A stretch of DNA of 64,000 bases. Origin: Prorocentrum cordatum. Taxonomy: Eukaryota > Sar > Dinophyceae > Prorocentrales > Prorocentraceae. The notes under the pieces are model-generated. The model was not told the origin of the DNA, searched no databases, and worked only from the letters and a program-made list of their open reading frames with translations. Where the stretch lies: positions 204,523 to 268,522 of the forward strand of contig CAUYUJ010014269.1 in NCBI GenBank assembly GCA_963575745.1, in the 5' to 3' direction. The translations under genes and the position numbers were made by a program. Below, piece by piece: positions 10,034 through 20,559 of this stretch. Each line of letters begins with the position of its first letter. The first letter of the stretch is position 1.

Positions 10034-10265
10034 GGGGGGGGGGGGGGGGGGTTCGACCCCCCCCCCCCCCCCCCTTCACCCCCTCAAGGGGGGTGAGGGG
10101 GGGGGGAGGGGGCGGTTCGGACCTCCCCCCCTTTAAAGAGGGAGGGGGGGGGGGGGGGGGGTGGGGGGGGGGGGGAGGGAGGGGGGGGGGGAGGGGGGGG
10201 GGTCGCACCCCCCTTTTGAAGGGGGATGGGGGGGAGGGGGGTTCTGCGAGCCCCCCCCTCCCCCC
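10034..10265. repeat. Chain of G-run/C-run inverted repeats
   Basis: G18 (10034-10051), TTCGA and C18 (10057-10074) form an almost ideal hairpin. Three more G/C inverted repeats follow: CACCCCC-TCAA-GGGGGGTG, CCTCCCCCCC-TTTAAA-GAGGGAGG and CCCCCC-TTTTGA-AGGGGG. Long runs of G between them could form quadruplexes. The open frames here are poly-Gly or poly-Pro and are not genes. Confidence 0.85.
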
Positions 10266-11104
10266 CCTTTGCGCATTCAGGGCTATCCACTGGCGCGCGT
10301 TCGAATTTTGGTGTGATCTCGAGCCGTCATTGGTCGTGATCGCGGTCTGGAAGTGCCATTTCTGGCGCGTGCATGTCTCGGCTTCGTGAGCGCATTTTGT
10401 TCGCAAGGCGATGCAGGATGTTACTCGATGGTCCTCGCCGAGAAAAAAACACACGCCCGAGCGATGCCAAACTACAGGGGTTGCCCATTGACGCCGCCAT
10501 CGCCCCTTGCTCCAGATTGGGGGAACCAAGAAGTACGGACACCGCTACTCCCTGGACCTACCCTGGGGCGCGTTCTGACCAGGACTTCGAGGCGAATCCA
10601 ACGGTGGCGACGATGGCCTCCCAGAAGGCCCAAGAAGGCAAAAACGAGACAAGGGCAGCGGTGTGGGCACCTTTTCCTCCTCCGACAAATGGCCAATGTC
10701 ATAAGAAGACATACAGATTTTTGAAGTTTCGCCGTTTCTCGCCCCTTCGGCATTCGCCCATAAGAGAAAGGCCCATCAAAATTACGCCCGGGGCCGCCAC
10801 GACGGCCCGAGGGTTTCCTGAGATGCTCCCGAGAGCCCAAGAGGCTGCAAAAGAATGACCCAAAAGAGCGCCCGAAAAGGGCCACATGTCGTCGAAACAT
10901 GGAGCAACAGCAACAAACAATGATTTCATCGATGTTCGGAGGCCAGGGTGAACCGCAAGACGCGTGGATCCAGCCGTGCCCCTAAGGGGCGCCAGGGCCA
11001 CGTTTCGCGCGAGCTTCCATCGAAAAAGAGCGGCGCGAATAACCCAGGCGGCGACAGGGGGAACGGATGCACAGGTCGCTTCCTCCAGTCGAGTGGAAAA
11101 GGCA
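10266..11104. other. Unassigned sequence between satellite and GGA tract
   Basis: Base composition is mixed and no homology can be recognised in either strand. Frames of 70-160 codons overlap on both strands with no consistent codon pattern. Around 10800-10900 there are a few CCCGAGAGCCCAAGAGGC-like units related to the 11-nt family. Confidence 0.5.
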
Positions 11105-11595
11105 CGAGGCAAAGCACCGTGGGCAGGAGAAGGAGGAAGAGGAGGAGGATGAGAAGGAGGGGGAGGAGGAGGAGGAGGGGGGGAGGGCGGAGGAGGAAGA
11201 GGAGGAAGAAAAGGAAGGAGGAGGAGGGGAGGGAGGAGGAGGAGGAGGAGAGGAGGAGGAGGAGGAGGAGGAGGAGGGGGGGAGGAGGGGAGGAGGGAGG
11301 AGGAGGAGGAGGAGGGAAGAGAGAAGGAGGAGGGGGAGGAGGAGGAGGAAGAGGAGGAGGAGGAGGAGGAAGAGTTTTGGAGAGGAGGAGGAGGAGGGGG
11401 GGGGGAGGGGGGGGGGGGAGGGGAGGGGAGGAGAGAAGAGAAGAGAGGAGGGGGGAGGAGGAGGAGGAGGGGGAGGGAGGAGGGGGGGAGGAGGAGGAGG
11501 AGGAGGAGGAGGGGAGGAGGAGGAGGGAGGGAGGGGGGGGGGGGAGGAGGGGGAGGAGGGAGGAGAGGAGCAGGAGGAGGAGGAGGAGGAGGATT
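11105..11595. repeat. 490-bp purine tract (GGA/G-run)
   Basis: The plus strand is almost purely G and A, mainly GGA and GGAG units with G runs. Translated frames are poly-Glu/Gly/Arg on one strand and poly-Pro/Ser/Leu on the other, so the long frames covering it are artefacts. The tract lies about 280 bp downstream of the 3' end of minus-strand element B. Confidence 0.95.
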
Positions 11596-11879
11596 GGTTG
11601 GTCACATTTGACCGAACCAGTAACAAAGGTGCCGCACAGCGGCCCGCCAGACTGAGCGGTAGCGAGGGGCAGGAGACCACAGCGCACCCCTCACAAACGG
11701 GGGGTGGGCCCTGGCCAGCCGCCTCTCGACTCGCCTCAGTCCGAGGATCCCGAATCAAGGTCATCTTGGACCTCGCCTGCGACCTGGGGAGCGCTGTCCT
11801 CCCCTCCTCGCGAGGGGTCCGCTCGACCGAGTCTGGGCCTGGGATCTGAGTCGAGGGCGGGGCGCACCGCGTGGGGCGA

Positions 11880-12594
11880 CTAGCCCCCCTCAAAACGAAA
11901 CTGCGCAGCTGCGTCCTCTGCGATCGCATCGCATGGCTCGGGGGCAAGTCTACGCGACGTCGCCTCAGCCGAAGCCTGGCCCACGGCTCCACCACCCCCT
12001 CCCAGCAGCTCCAACGCCCTCGCTTCCTTCGCAGCAATGCGAGCTCGCAGAGCCGCCAGCCTGTCAATGTAGCTGGCATGAGCTGGAATACGCGCAGGCC
12101 TGACCGCCTGTTCGTATGAATTCGCCCCATTGCAGGGTGAGTGGAGCGTCATGCTCCGCGCATGTGACTGACAACTCATTCTTGGGAAGCAGTCCTCTCC
12201 GCAATAGCCTGAGCGCCGTCGTTCCAGCACTGCTCCTGTCCTCGTCCAAACGGGGCTGGCGGCAGCGCTTAGCTAACTTGAATATCCTATGATGGGCGAA
12301 CTAACCACACAGCGTGCAAAAGAAGAGTGGCTTCGACTGCTTTGCCACTTGAGTTGAGGCCAAATGATGGCCATGACGAGGGGGCAGAGTCAAGAGCTCC
12401 CTAACCCTCGCGGGGAAACCAGAACAACCCGCCTCAGGTCTCGGGTCCTTCGCTCCACTGCAGAAATTCAAACAACTAACGCATCTGGAGCCCCAAAGCC
12501 AGGGCCCCCAAGAGTGCCAACCATCGTTCTTATCAAAAAGTTTGACGGGGCGCTCTTTTCTCGGTGGCCGCTGGTGTTGGACCCTCGGAAACAA
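11880..12594 (-). pseudogene. C-terminal tail of element B ORF2, decayed
   Basis: Frame 12594-12301 holds CVSCLNFCSG, RHGHHLASTQVAKQSKP and a final FFCTLCG just before a stop, which suggests a Cys pair domain. Frame 12249-12064 holds ALRLLRRGLLPKN. Frame 12230-11880 holds YIDRLAALRARIAAKEARAL. The pieces form one tail interrupted by frame changes. The function of such tails is unknown; zinc binding is inferred from the CxxC pairs. Confidence 0.5.
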
Positions 12595-12665
12595 TGGGAG
12601 AACCCCCGCGGCAAGGCGAGCGACTGTTTGGAGATGCCCCGCCGCATTGTTGACCCAGCGGACGG

Positions 12666-13543
12666 TTACGGGTGTAGTCGGAGGGCTGTCTTAGCTACTA
12701 AATCCGCCTGCCAGTTGGCCTGGCCTACCCATCTTTCAGGGGCAGGGAGCGCATCAATCGCGCTCAGCTCCCTGTGCGCTGGGGTAAAAACAGCTGGGGT
12801 ATACTTGATGTTAACCATGTGCTGTAACGTTCCTCTGCGCAGGCCCGCATACTTGTGTTTGTGACTGGGTTGCTGCTGGGGCGTATTGTTGTGTAGCCGA
12901 ACAGCGTCCATGCAGTCACTGCAACGCGCTTCCCCGTGCCTCGGCACGAACATAAGCAACGGGCTCAGCTGCAGCTGCTCTGCCGCCTGACTCGTCTGCG
13001 GAAGCGACGGCCAGACCGTGCCCTTCGCCGTCGCCAGCTGCTGACCCTCGGGCCCCATGAAGACCCACGAATACGATGCCCTGGAAAGCTCTTTGATGAC
13101 ATGCGGGGCACAGGAGCCATCTCCAGACACACTCAAACCAGCTGCGCCGAAATCGTTCCATGACAAAGGCGAACCGTCCGCGGCGAACAGCATGGGCTCG
13201 TGCTCGTCGCTTGGTGGCGGCCATGAACTAGCAGGGTGGCGAAACTTGAGTCCTGTGTAGAACTCACTGGGGCCTTCCTGCGCCTGCTGGTAAAAGAAAT
13301 CACTAGCCTCAACGGCCGATCGGGCGGCACGAACCTCAGGACTACCCACGCAGTGATACAATCTATGCCGCAGCGAATCGGGGCGAATGCAGAGGGGGCA
13401 CAATCCCGAAGATATATAGCCAGCTTTGGCAGCCCGATCTTCACACCAACATCCATCACATAACAGAGACTTAACCATATATTTACCTTGAGCTATGAGC
13501 CCAATACCCTTACCCAACGCTTTAGTGATACGACGTATCAGTT
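12666..13543 (-). pseudogene. Zinc knuckle and RNase H domain of element B
   Basis: In the frame 13736-12666 the part downstream of the AC microsatellite has a knuckle CPLCIRPDSLRHRLYHC (residues 113-129) and then an RNase H fold. The usual acidic set is present: D187 in FAADGS, E253 in SQAAEQL, D274 in CSDCMDA and D345 in WQADLVAKT. The domain would degrade the RNA strand after first-strand synthesis. It is open to a TAA at 12666, but its link to the RT is lost at the microsatellite, so it is probably not translated as part of ORF2. Spacing from E to D is short, as in other LINE RNases H. Confidence 0.7.
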
Positions 13544-13545
13544 CA

Positions 13546-13571
13546 ACACACACACACACACACACACACAC
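13546..13571. repeat. (AC)13 microsatellite inside element B ORF2
   Basis: Thirteen AC units sit exactly where the coding match changes frame between the RT tail (ending in LAEKFG) and the RNase H frame. On the coding strand it is GT and reads as Val-Cys repeats in both frames, which artificially extends both open frames. Confidence 0.95.
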
Positions 13572-16500
13572 GTTCCCCCTCCCCCCAACCGAACTTTTCT
13601 GCCAGGGACCTTTCTTGGTGCCCCTGGGCTCCTTCACGCAGGAGGGCTCCAAACATCGCGGGGGAATTGTATAACAGCGAGAGCTCGTTTCCCTTGCCAT
13701 CCTTCCACATAAGCGGCCCAAGGGCCTCCCACCCAATGCGCTGAAGGGACAAGAACATACGGCTAATGGGGCCCCTCGGGTTCTTCCACTTGAGACCGTC
13801 CTGCGGCACCGCCAACCACATGTTGCGCAGCTCGGGAAGCGTGAAGAAGGCGAGCGCGGGCTTAGTTGTCGTCTGCCACACGGCAGCTGCCCAAGCTAAG
13901 GCAGACGCGACCATGCTGCGCCAGACTGGATCTCCAAGCAGCACTGTCTTCGCCTGGGCCGAGACTCCCGCATGAGCGGGTGTGGAAAAGGAAAAGCATA
14001 ACCGACCTGATCTTCTTGAGCTCAGCATCGCTGCAGCCCGTGACCGTGTCCCCAAAAGACACCGCAGGTCTGGCACCCGCACTATAGATCTTCGCAATCC
14101 TACTTTTGTCCCTGGGGAGGGCCATTCTCAGACGTTTGAGCTTACGATGCCTACGAACCATATCGGCAAGTCTACCTTCCTTCTTGCTGCAAGCCTGCTT
14201 CACACCCCCCTTAACACCAGGGGCCAGACCAACTCCCAGAGAAACCACATGGGTTCCCACAGTGCCAGCCAGCGTTCCGAGGCGACGTCCGATCCGCAGC
14301 GACAGAGCAGGCGAGGAGGCAAACGCCAACAGTTTGTCGGCAGCCAGTCCGACTCCCAACTCCTCCTGAAAAGCTCGGTGAAGGTCATCGGCAGCTTTCT
14401 CCAGCACCTCCACGGCATGGTCGGGGCTTCCATAGGCGCTGACCGTACCATCGTCAACGTAGGAAGCCAGATCCACATCACGGCTGCGCTCGAGAAATTT
14501 GTCGAAAGGCTCGAGCGCATAAACCTTAGCATTGATGTCATTGAAACACGACCCCGCAGACAGCCCGCACGAAGCATAAAGCGGGACGACACTGTGATCC
14601 GCCCCAAGACGGAGGACGCGCGGGCCGCGCCAAAAATTGAAAGTGACCTTGACCACCGCACTCGGCAGGCCAGCAGCCAGCGAGCGATCGCTGAGCGTGG
14701 TCAATCGGAAGGACTCGTAATACTTGGATCCATCCCACGAAAAAACCTCCCGTCACATTCCCTTCTCCGACCTGGGCTTCCGCCTTGACAGCCTGGTTCC
14801 AGATGTATTGCTCCGCCGACTTCCCCGCTCCGAACGCCCAATGCCTTCTCGGGTGCCTGGCCTCAAAATCCTGGGCCATGGGACGCCTAGTTTTTCCCCG
14901 CAGCCTCACAGGGGCGGCGCAGAGCAACACGGGGCGAAGCCCACCCTTGGGTTTTTCCAAGAGGGCGAAGAGCATCCAGTAAACGGCCTTCGGGAAGACC
15001 CCGATCTTCTCGATCGCCTGGAAAATGCACGCGAGGGCCTCGAGGCCAGCATCGCACAGCATGCCGTAGTGTCTGATGTGCACGCCATCCAGACTCTGAG
15101 CCGTGAAAGGACTGAACGCTTTACAGAGAGCGCGGATATCTTCGGGCCTCAAGCGCTCAAAACACTGCCTGTCCAGCGCCTCGAGGGGCTCAAGGCTTGG
15201 GGGCGCCGTCCAATAGGACCCTAACACGTCGGCTTCATTCGCGAGCAGCTTGCGCGGGTCGGCCGAAAAAACACCAGGGGAAGTCTCGATGATCGTGGGC
15301 AACCATTTCGGTTTTAAACGAGAAAGCTTATGCATCTTCCGTGCCGAACCTGATAACGCCTCGTGCTGCCACTGATCCCAGCTCACCTTGGCACGCGTGT
15401 CGAGGCCAGATCGGGCGCTGCCAGAATCTTCGCCCCAATCATCAAGAGCTTGCGTGATATTTTCGAGCCAACGCTGCAACTGGCCTCTGTCCTGAGGCCG
15501 AGACGCAACAAACTGCCTGGCAGCGCTGACCGTGGCGTCCAGCCTCGCGGACAAGCCCTCCCCATGAAAGGGCTGCTGGATGATGCTGCAGATGTTAACC
15601 ACAGCCTGGATGTCCTGGTTCACATTCACGTCACGGTTCTCATGCACTCGCACGGCCGTGCATTGGAGATCTCTGGGGTTTTGCTGGAGCCAAATCCAAC
15701 CTTCGTAGACCGGTTCCTCATCCTCGGGATTCCGCCGTGGTTTCGTAAAAACCGAGACCCACGTCGCCGACGGCGGAAGCCCCTTGAGGCCTTTGTTCTT
15801 GATCGGAGTGTCCAACTTACCTTCCAACTCGACCTCCATGACATCAGAAAAACGCTTCCACGCGGCAGGGAGCAGTTCCAACGCCACGATAACCGAATCG
15901 ACGCTGGCAGCTGTGTTAGCCTCTTCGGCAAGGGCCCTGGGGACCTCCCAACACGGTGGCTCGGGGGAGGGACCGAAAGGGTGTTCCCTAGGGAGCCTCT
16001 TTTGCGTTTGATATATCAACTGTTTGATCCCGCTAACACCTGCCTTGAACTGCAACTGCACAGGCTTGCGCGGGCGGTGCGGCCACGTCGCGATGGTAGA
16101 GGTCTGATCGACCAACTTCGCAACCGCTGGCGACACAACGAAATAGTCAATGTACGAAGTAGCCGCTGCCGTGGCACATGTCTCGGCTGGGGGCTGCAGG
16201 ATGACCATGGTTGCTTTGCGTGGTAACCCCGACAAGTCGACGATCGACGACTGCATGTTCCAACCTGCTCCGAAGATGGCCAGGTGCTGGCCCTCGAGGG
16301 CCCCGCCCGCTTCCCTCAGAATCTTCAGGGTGCGCTTCGAGAGGCCCTCAGAGTCATGGAAGTGCCCACAAGCCGCCACCACAGGTTGAGGCCATTGCGG
16401 GATGTCCAGCTCAACAACAATCAGGCGGTGCGGCACTAAAACCCCACGCGGCAGCCGACTTGGCCATCTGAGGCACACAGTGGCCCTCGCAAAGATCGCC

Positions 16501-17015
16501 ACACCTGCTGAGAGTTGCCCGCGGCCAGCGAGAACAGAGGGCGAGCAGAGCATGTGCCATCCCATCGCCAGAGCTTTGGCCGTCTTATCCCCCTGGGTCT
16601 CGTCCGTGATACCTATCTCCCGGGCGAAAAGGACCAGCGCTTCCGAACGCCTGAGCCGTTTCTCAAGAGTGCCCCAGCTGTTCCCGTTATAACACTCAAA
16701 AACCTGCCCCGGTAGGTCATCGGCCTTAAACGAAGCAGGCGAGGGGGGGCAGCCCGCCCCAAGCTTAGAAACTTTGAAACCCGTGCAGAGTGGCTCCCCA
16801 ATGTGGGGCTTGGCTCTGCACATGCTGGACGCGGCCCCGCGGTTGCCTCCACCAGGGCCGACGGCCCCGTTGCTCCAGGCTGTTTTTCTCACCGCACCGT
16901 TCGCCAGGTGGGGGCGAGAAGTCGGCGACACTTCGCCAATGCGGGCCTCACGAGAGGCCCCCGACAAAACATAAAAACGACTGGCCTTGCCCCACCACGG
17001 GAGCTGTTCCACCAA
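13572..17015 (-). pseudogene. Endonuclease / reverse transcriptase ORF2 of element B, frameshifted
   Basis: The first frame (17015-14538) holds an APE-like endonuclease: CYNGNSW (108-114), FGAGWNM (248-254), SYIDYFVVS (287-295) and PHRPRKPVQLQF (312-323). It runs into RT with SLDGVHIRHYGML and LLEKPKGGLRPVLL (about 641-698). Near 14750 the match moves to frame 14704-13862, with SCGLSAGSCFNDI and the catalytic SYVDDGTV (Asp codon at 14455). Frame 14097-13543 then has the thumb and connection (LLGDPVWRSMVASALAWAAAV, RIGWEALGPL). The Asp normally found in the GDWN-type motif reads Gly, so nicking is probably lost. In an intact copy this enzyme would nick the target and prime cDNA from it. Confidence 0.75.
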
Positions 17016-17071
17016 AAGACTGCGCCTGGCCCCCCACCCTGGAGGCCCTCAGCACATGCGAGCCTTCACCG

Positions 17072-18097
17072 TCAGGAACCCGAAGTTCTCGCCCTCTTGA
17101 AAGCTCCTGACGCCAGCGCCTGGCAAGTCGCCCGCTTGTCTCCGCGATGCTCATCCCAGAACTTCTCGGCCTCTGCGTCATCAGCGAAGGCTTGAGGTAT
17201 TTCTTCGTCGTCATCATCATCCTCAGGGACAGCAGGAAGAGTAGCAGTGCCATCAGGAAGTCGGTCCTTCTGCAGCTGCGCAATGAGGGGCGCGTACTCC
17301 TTGAAAGCCTGGCTCTCCAACATCGCCTTGATCTCCCCCTTGCCTTCAAGCATCCCCGCGGGGACCCCCAGGGTCGGCGGAGCAGCCTTGACATGTGGCA
17401 CGCCACGAGGAATAGATGCAACCAGTTGCTTCTGGAGGGCCTCAACTTCGATAGCTGCAGCCCGACGTTTGGCCTCCAGCTCGCCCCGCTTGGCTGCGGC
17501 CTCCTTGATGGCATCATTCTGAGACTCGACATCACAGGTGAGCTGTGCTAACTGCTTCTCCGCCCCGGCAAGGCGGTGACCGACGTTGGTGTGCTGCGTG
17601 ATGTCACTCTTCTCGGCCCCCAGCTTGGCTCGCACGTCGCGCAGCTGTGTGGCCGACAACTCCTTCGCGGAGGGCATGTGCCCCTTGCCGCGCGCCTTGA
17701 TGGCCTGCTCGAGCTCCGCCGCCTGCGCCACCAAGGGGTCCTCCGCTTGCCCCGCTGACTCTCCCCCTGGGCTCGAAACACTCTTGCCGCCGCCGCCGTG
17801 GCCGCCGCCCTGGGGAGATGACTTGAGCAGTTGGTCGAATCGCTTGGTGATGTCTGCCAGCTGCTCCTCAAGCTTCGCCTGGCGCTTATCTCCGAGCACG
17901 CGTGACCCACCACCAACACCGCGAGGACCAGCGGCACTGGAGCCCCCCCCACTGCCGAAAGTCGTCGCTCGATCCAACGCATGCTTGGGCGCTTTTTGAC
18001 CGCATTGACACTGCACTCTGCACGCCCAGTTGCTGGTTCTTCCGCACTTCTGGCAGCCCCAATATGGCGTCCTCGGCCCTTTGACGACTGCATCCAT
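17072..18097 (-). CDS. ORF1 of element B (Gag-like, zinc-ribbon and coiled-coil protein)
   Basis: I chose the ATG at 18097, giving 341 residues. The upstream in-frame extension to 18559 only translates the GGA tract and flank. The N-terminus reads YWGCQKCGRTSNWACRVQCQ with Cys at 15, 18, 26, 30 and 32, a likely zinc ribbon that could bind nucleic acid. A Gly/Ser linker, then a helical region with heptad character (KLEEQLADITKRFDQLL; AGAEKQLAQLTCDVESQ; KRGELEAKRRAAAIEVEALQ), then an acidic run and a basic C-terminus follow. It lies 57 bp upstream of ORF2, as expected for ORF1. It is the only long frame in the window that stays open and looks protein-like throughout. ORF1 of LINEs coats the element RNA; that role is inferred. 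Confidence 0.75.
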   Translation of the reverse strand: MDAVVKGPRTPYWGCQKCGRTSNWACRVQCQCGQKAPKHALDRATTFGSGGGSSAAGPRGVGGGSRVLGDKRQAKLEEQLADITKRFDQLLKSSPQGGGHGGGGKSVSSPGGESAGQAEDPLVAQAAELEQAIKARGKGHMPSAKELSATQLRDVRAKLGAEKSDITQHTNVGHRLAGAEKQLAQLTCDVESQNDAIKEAAAKRGELEAKRRAAAIEVEALQKQLVASIPRGVPHVKAAPPTLGVPAGMLEGKGEIKAMLESQAFKEYAPLIAQLQKDRLPDGTATLPAVPEDDDDDEEIPQAFADDAEAEKFWDEHRGDKRATCQALASGAFKRARTSGS

Positions 18098-18238
18098 GCT
18101 TGGCCCCCTCAGGGGCGGGCGCGAATGCTCCAGCAGGAGCTCACAAATCACTAAACGAGCCAAAGGCCCGCAACAGCACCTGGCCGTTTCGAAGAGGTAT
18201 GCCGCTGCAAGCTCAGAAGAACTCTGAGCCGAAACGGC

Positions 18239-18372
18239 TGGAGGAGGAGGAGGAGGAGGAGGAGGAGGAGGAGGAGGAGGAGGAGGAGGAGGGGGGGGGG
18301 AGGAGGAGGGAAAGGGGGAGGGAGGAGGAGGGGAGGAGGAGGGGGAAGAGGAGGAGGAGGAGGAGGAGGAAG
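18239..18372. repeat. GGA purine tract beyond the 5' end of element B
   Basis: GGA and GGG units run for about 134 bp on the plus strand. With the tract at 11105-11595 it brackets element B. On the element coding strand it is a CCT pyrimidine tract. Confidence 0.95.
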
Positions 18373-18699
18373 AGCGAAGCGAGCGAGCGACCCGACTGCG
18401 CAGGCTCTCCCAGCCACGCCGGGCGCCAGCGGCGCCGCGCGGGCCCCGCCTTCGAGCGCGTCGCGAGGAGGGCGCCAGCAGGGGAGGGGCCCTGGGACAC
18501 ACAAGTAAATACACACCTATAACAGGATTCCACGTATTTCCCATATTTTCTGGGTTCATGTCCCCCCCCCCACACTTCCCATATTTTCCCGCACTTTCCT
18601 TGGAGTCGACGATTAACTGCGTCTGTGCTTTTTACCCTCCTGAGTGGTTGCCGTCCTCGGTGTCGTCGAGCTGCGCAGCAGCAGGCTGCGGGCCCGCCA
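18373..18699. other. Unassigned spacer between elements B and C
   Basis: No domain is visible in this stretch. It contains a short C-run near 18565-18575 and AT-richer sequence at 18500-18600 (CATATTTTC repeated at 18542 and 18588). Confidence 0.5.
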
Positions 18700-20424
18700 C
18701 TAAGCAGTCCTCCGCTTCGTTGGTAGGGGGACAGAAACCGTCGCCACGTCACGCCGCGTCCGCCGGGTCAGGCTTGGCCTCGCCCGGGGCCGAGCGGTCC
18801 AAGACGTCGTGCGGGTTCTCGAGCAGCCGCTGGGCGAACTCGGTCGAGTCGGGCGCGGCGTCGCTGCCAGCCTGGGCCAGAAGGCAGAAGCGACCGTGGT
18901 CTCGTTGATCTCCGCATCGCGCAAGACGACGGGCGCCAGGTCGACGGGCGCCACTGGCGCCTGCGGCATCGCAGCCGGCCCCAAGGCTCCCGCATCGCCT
19001 TCGGCGCCGACCCTGTCGTTGAACTCTGCCTCGCCATCGCCGTGGAGGAGGTCCTCAAGAAATGGCGCTGTGCCGTCGTAGTCAGGGAAGACAGCTTGTC
19101 CGTTCTGGTCGAGTCGAGCTCGCCCCGGGCATGCGTTGGTGCGTCTCTGCGCTGGGCAGCGGAGCGGGGCCGCGACGCAGCTGCCGCCCCGCGCGCCAGG
19201 TCCACCAGCGCCGGCATATGCAGCGACAATGATATTCACTTCGCGGTCGATGTCCCCGACGTCGCCGGCGCGGTCGCGCGAGCCACGGTTGCGGGCAACA
19301 CTCTGGACGCGCGTCGCAGTGGCCGCAATACCTCGGCCATCTCGGGGCTGACTCCCCAGTTCATCGCCCAGGCCGTTGGCGTGTGAAAGTTTTTGCACAT
19401 GTGGGAGCTTTCCATGGCCATGCGCAGCGTGTCCTTGTGAGATCGCGGAGGTGGCCCCCTGCCTCCGTCGCATGGCCCAACAGCGCAAAGACAAACGGCC
19501 ACCCAGGCTCAACAGCACCCGGAATAGAGGAAGCAAGTGGCACGCTATTTCCGCAAGGAGGAGAGGTCCAGCGGCAAGGGGTGCGAGCCCGCCGAGACAG
19601 CGGCCCGCGACCAAGATCCCAGCCGCAGCAGCCGCGATCTCCTGGGCAGGTGGCGGCTGCAGGTGGCGGCTGAATCTCTGGCTCCTCGCCCAGCCCGCTG
19701 GCGCGCGGAAGTTATTGGACCTGTGGGGGGCTCTCCATGGCCAATCGCCGCGCGCCCCGACGAGGTCGCGGGAAGGCCCCCGCCCCCGTCGCATTCCCCA
19801 GCGACGCGATGGCAATGGGCAGACTGGATCGTCCGCTACAGGTAGAGAAGCAAAGGGAATCACTCCATTGCCATCTGGGAGAGGCCCCGCATCAAGGAGT
19901 GGGGGTCCGTCAGGATAGCGGGCGGCAGCTCGAACGCCAGTCGCAGCGGCTGCGGCGCCAAGGGCGGGCGGGGGCGGAACCCCCGCGCCCTCGCCCGACC
20001 CGCTGGCCAGATGTCCTCGTAGATGCGGGGGCCTTCCGCGGCCGGGCGCGGCGGGCCCTTGCGCGGTCGCGGGCGAAGCCCCCGCCCCCGTCGCATTCCC
20101 CAGCGACGCAGAAGACAGGAAGCCGCGGAGCACCACCAGTGCCCGGCAGAGCATTCGGAGGGAGTTGAACTCCGTTGCCATCAGGGAGAAGGCCAGCAGC
20201 AAGGAATTGGGGTCCATCTTGCAGGCGCCGAGCCTCTTGCCCCGCTGCTGCGCGGTTGCGCCCGGGGCCGCTCGAGAAAGTGCCTGGCGGCGTCGAGAGA
20301 GAAGGTCGGGAGCTCGGCGCAAGTGCAGAGAGCTTCGACGGCTGCGCGCAGCTTGGCCCCTGTCCGCCCCCGTCTCTAATCGTCGGGCGGGCGCCGTCTG
20401 AGGTGGGTGTTGTAGCAGTCGCAA
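18700..20424 (-). other. 574-codon open frame built partly on a tandem repeat; function unknown
   Basis: The frame is open from 20424 to 18700. Its middle third is three copies of a ~300-bp DNA repeat. The copies lie in different frames, which argues that translation is not what keeps them similar. The 3' part is acidic and more protein-like (NGQAVFPDYDGTAPFLEDLL, VGAEGDAGAL, RDAEINETTVASAFW), and an overlapping frame ends LLENPHDVLDRSAPGEAK. No domain was recognised. It follows element C in the same orientation and may be its degraded 3' region, or an unrelated open stretch in GC-rich DNA. Confidence 0.4.
19376..20170. repeat. Three-copy tandem repeat of about 300-320 bp
   Basis: GTCGCATTCCCCAGCGACGC occurs at 19788 and 20090, with a diverged GTCGCATGGCCC at 19467. 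Each is preceded by related GCCCGCTGGC, GGGGCC and GCCCCCGCCCCCGTC segments. Spacing is 321 bp then 302 bp, so the last two copies differ in reading phase. Confidence 0.75.
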
Positions 20425-20559
20425 GAGCCGCTACCGTTTGGTCTAGAAAACCGCGAGCCCACGCGCAGCAAGCGCGGCGTCAAACTCGTCGGAGCCCGAC
20501 GAAGGCGGAAGAATGGGAGCGACGGAGCCCCCGGTAGGCGCAGCTTCGGCAGGTCCGTC

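Larger units (their letters stand above)
11880..18097 (-). mobile_element. Element B: LINE-like retrotransposon with ORF1, endonuclease-RT and RNase H
   Basis: Minus-strand order is ORF1 (18097-17072), a 57-bp gap, ORF2 with an APE-type endonuclease-like domain and RT (17015 to about 13600), a cysteine/histidine knuckle and RNase H (13400-12666), and a decayed C-terminal tail to 11880. This is the architecture of a non-LTR element with a C-terminal RNase H. ORF2 is broken by at least three frame changes. GGA tracts lie beyond both ends, about 280 bp beyond the 3' end and about 140 bp beyond the ORF1 start. Target-site duplications could not be seen by eye. Confidence 0.75.

Noticed and set aside
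10926-12130. Frames of up to 382 codons across the GGA tract
   Set aside because: Openness on both strands and in several phases follows from the purine tract; the products are poly-Glu/Gly/Arg or poly-Pro/Ser/Leu.
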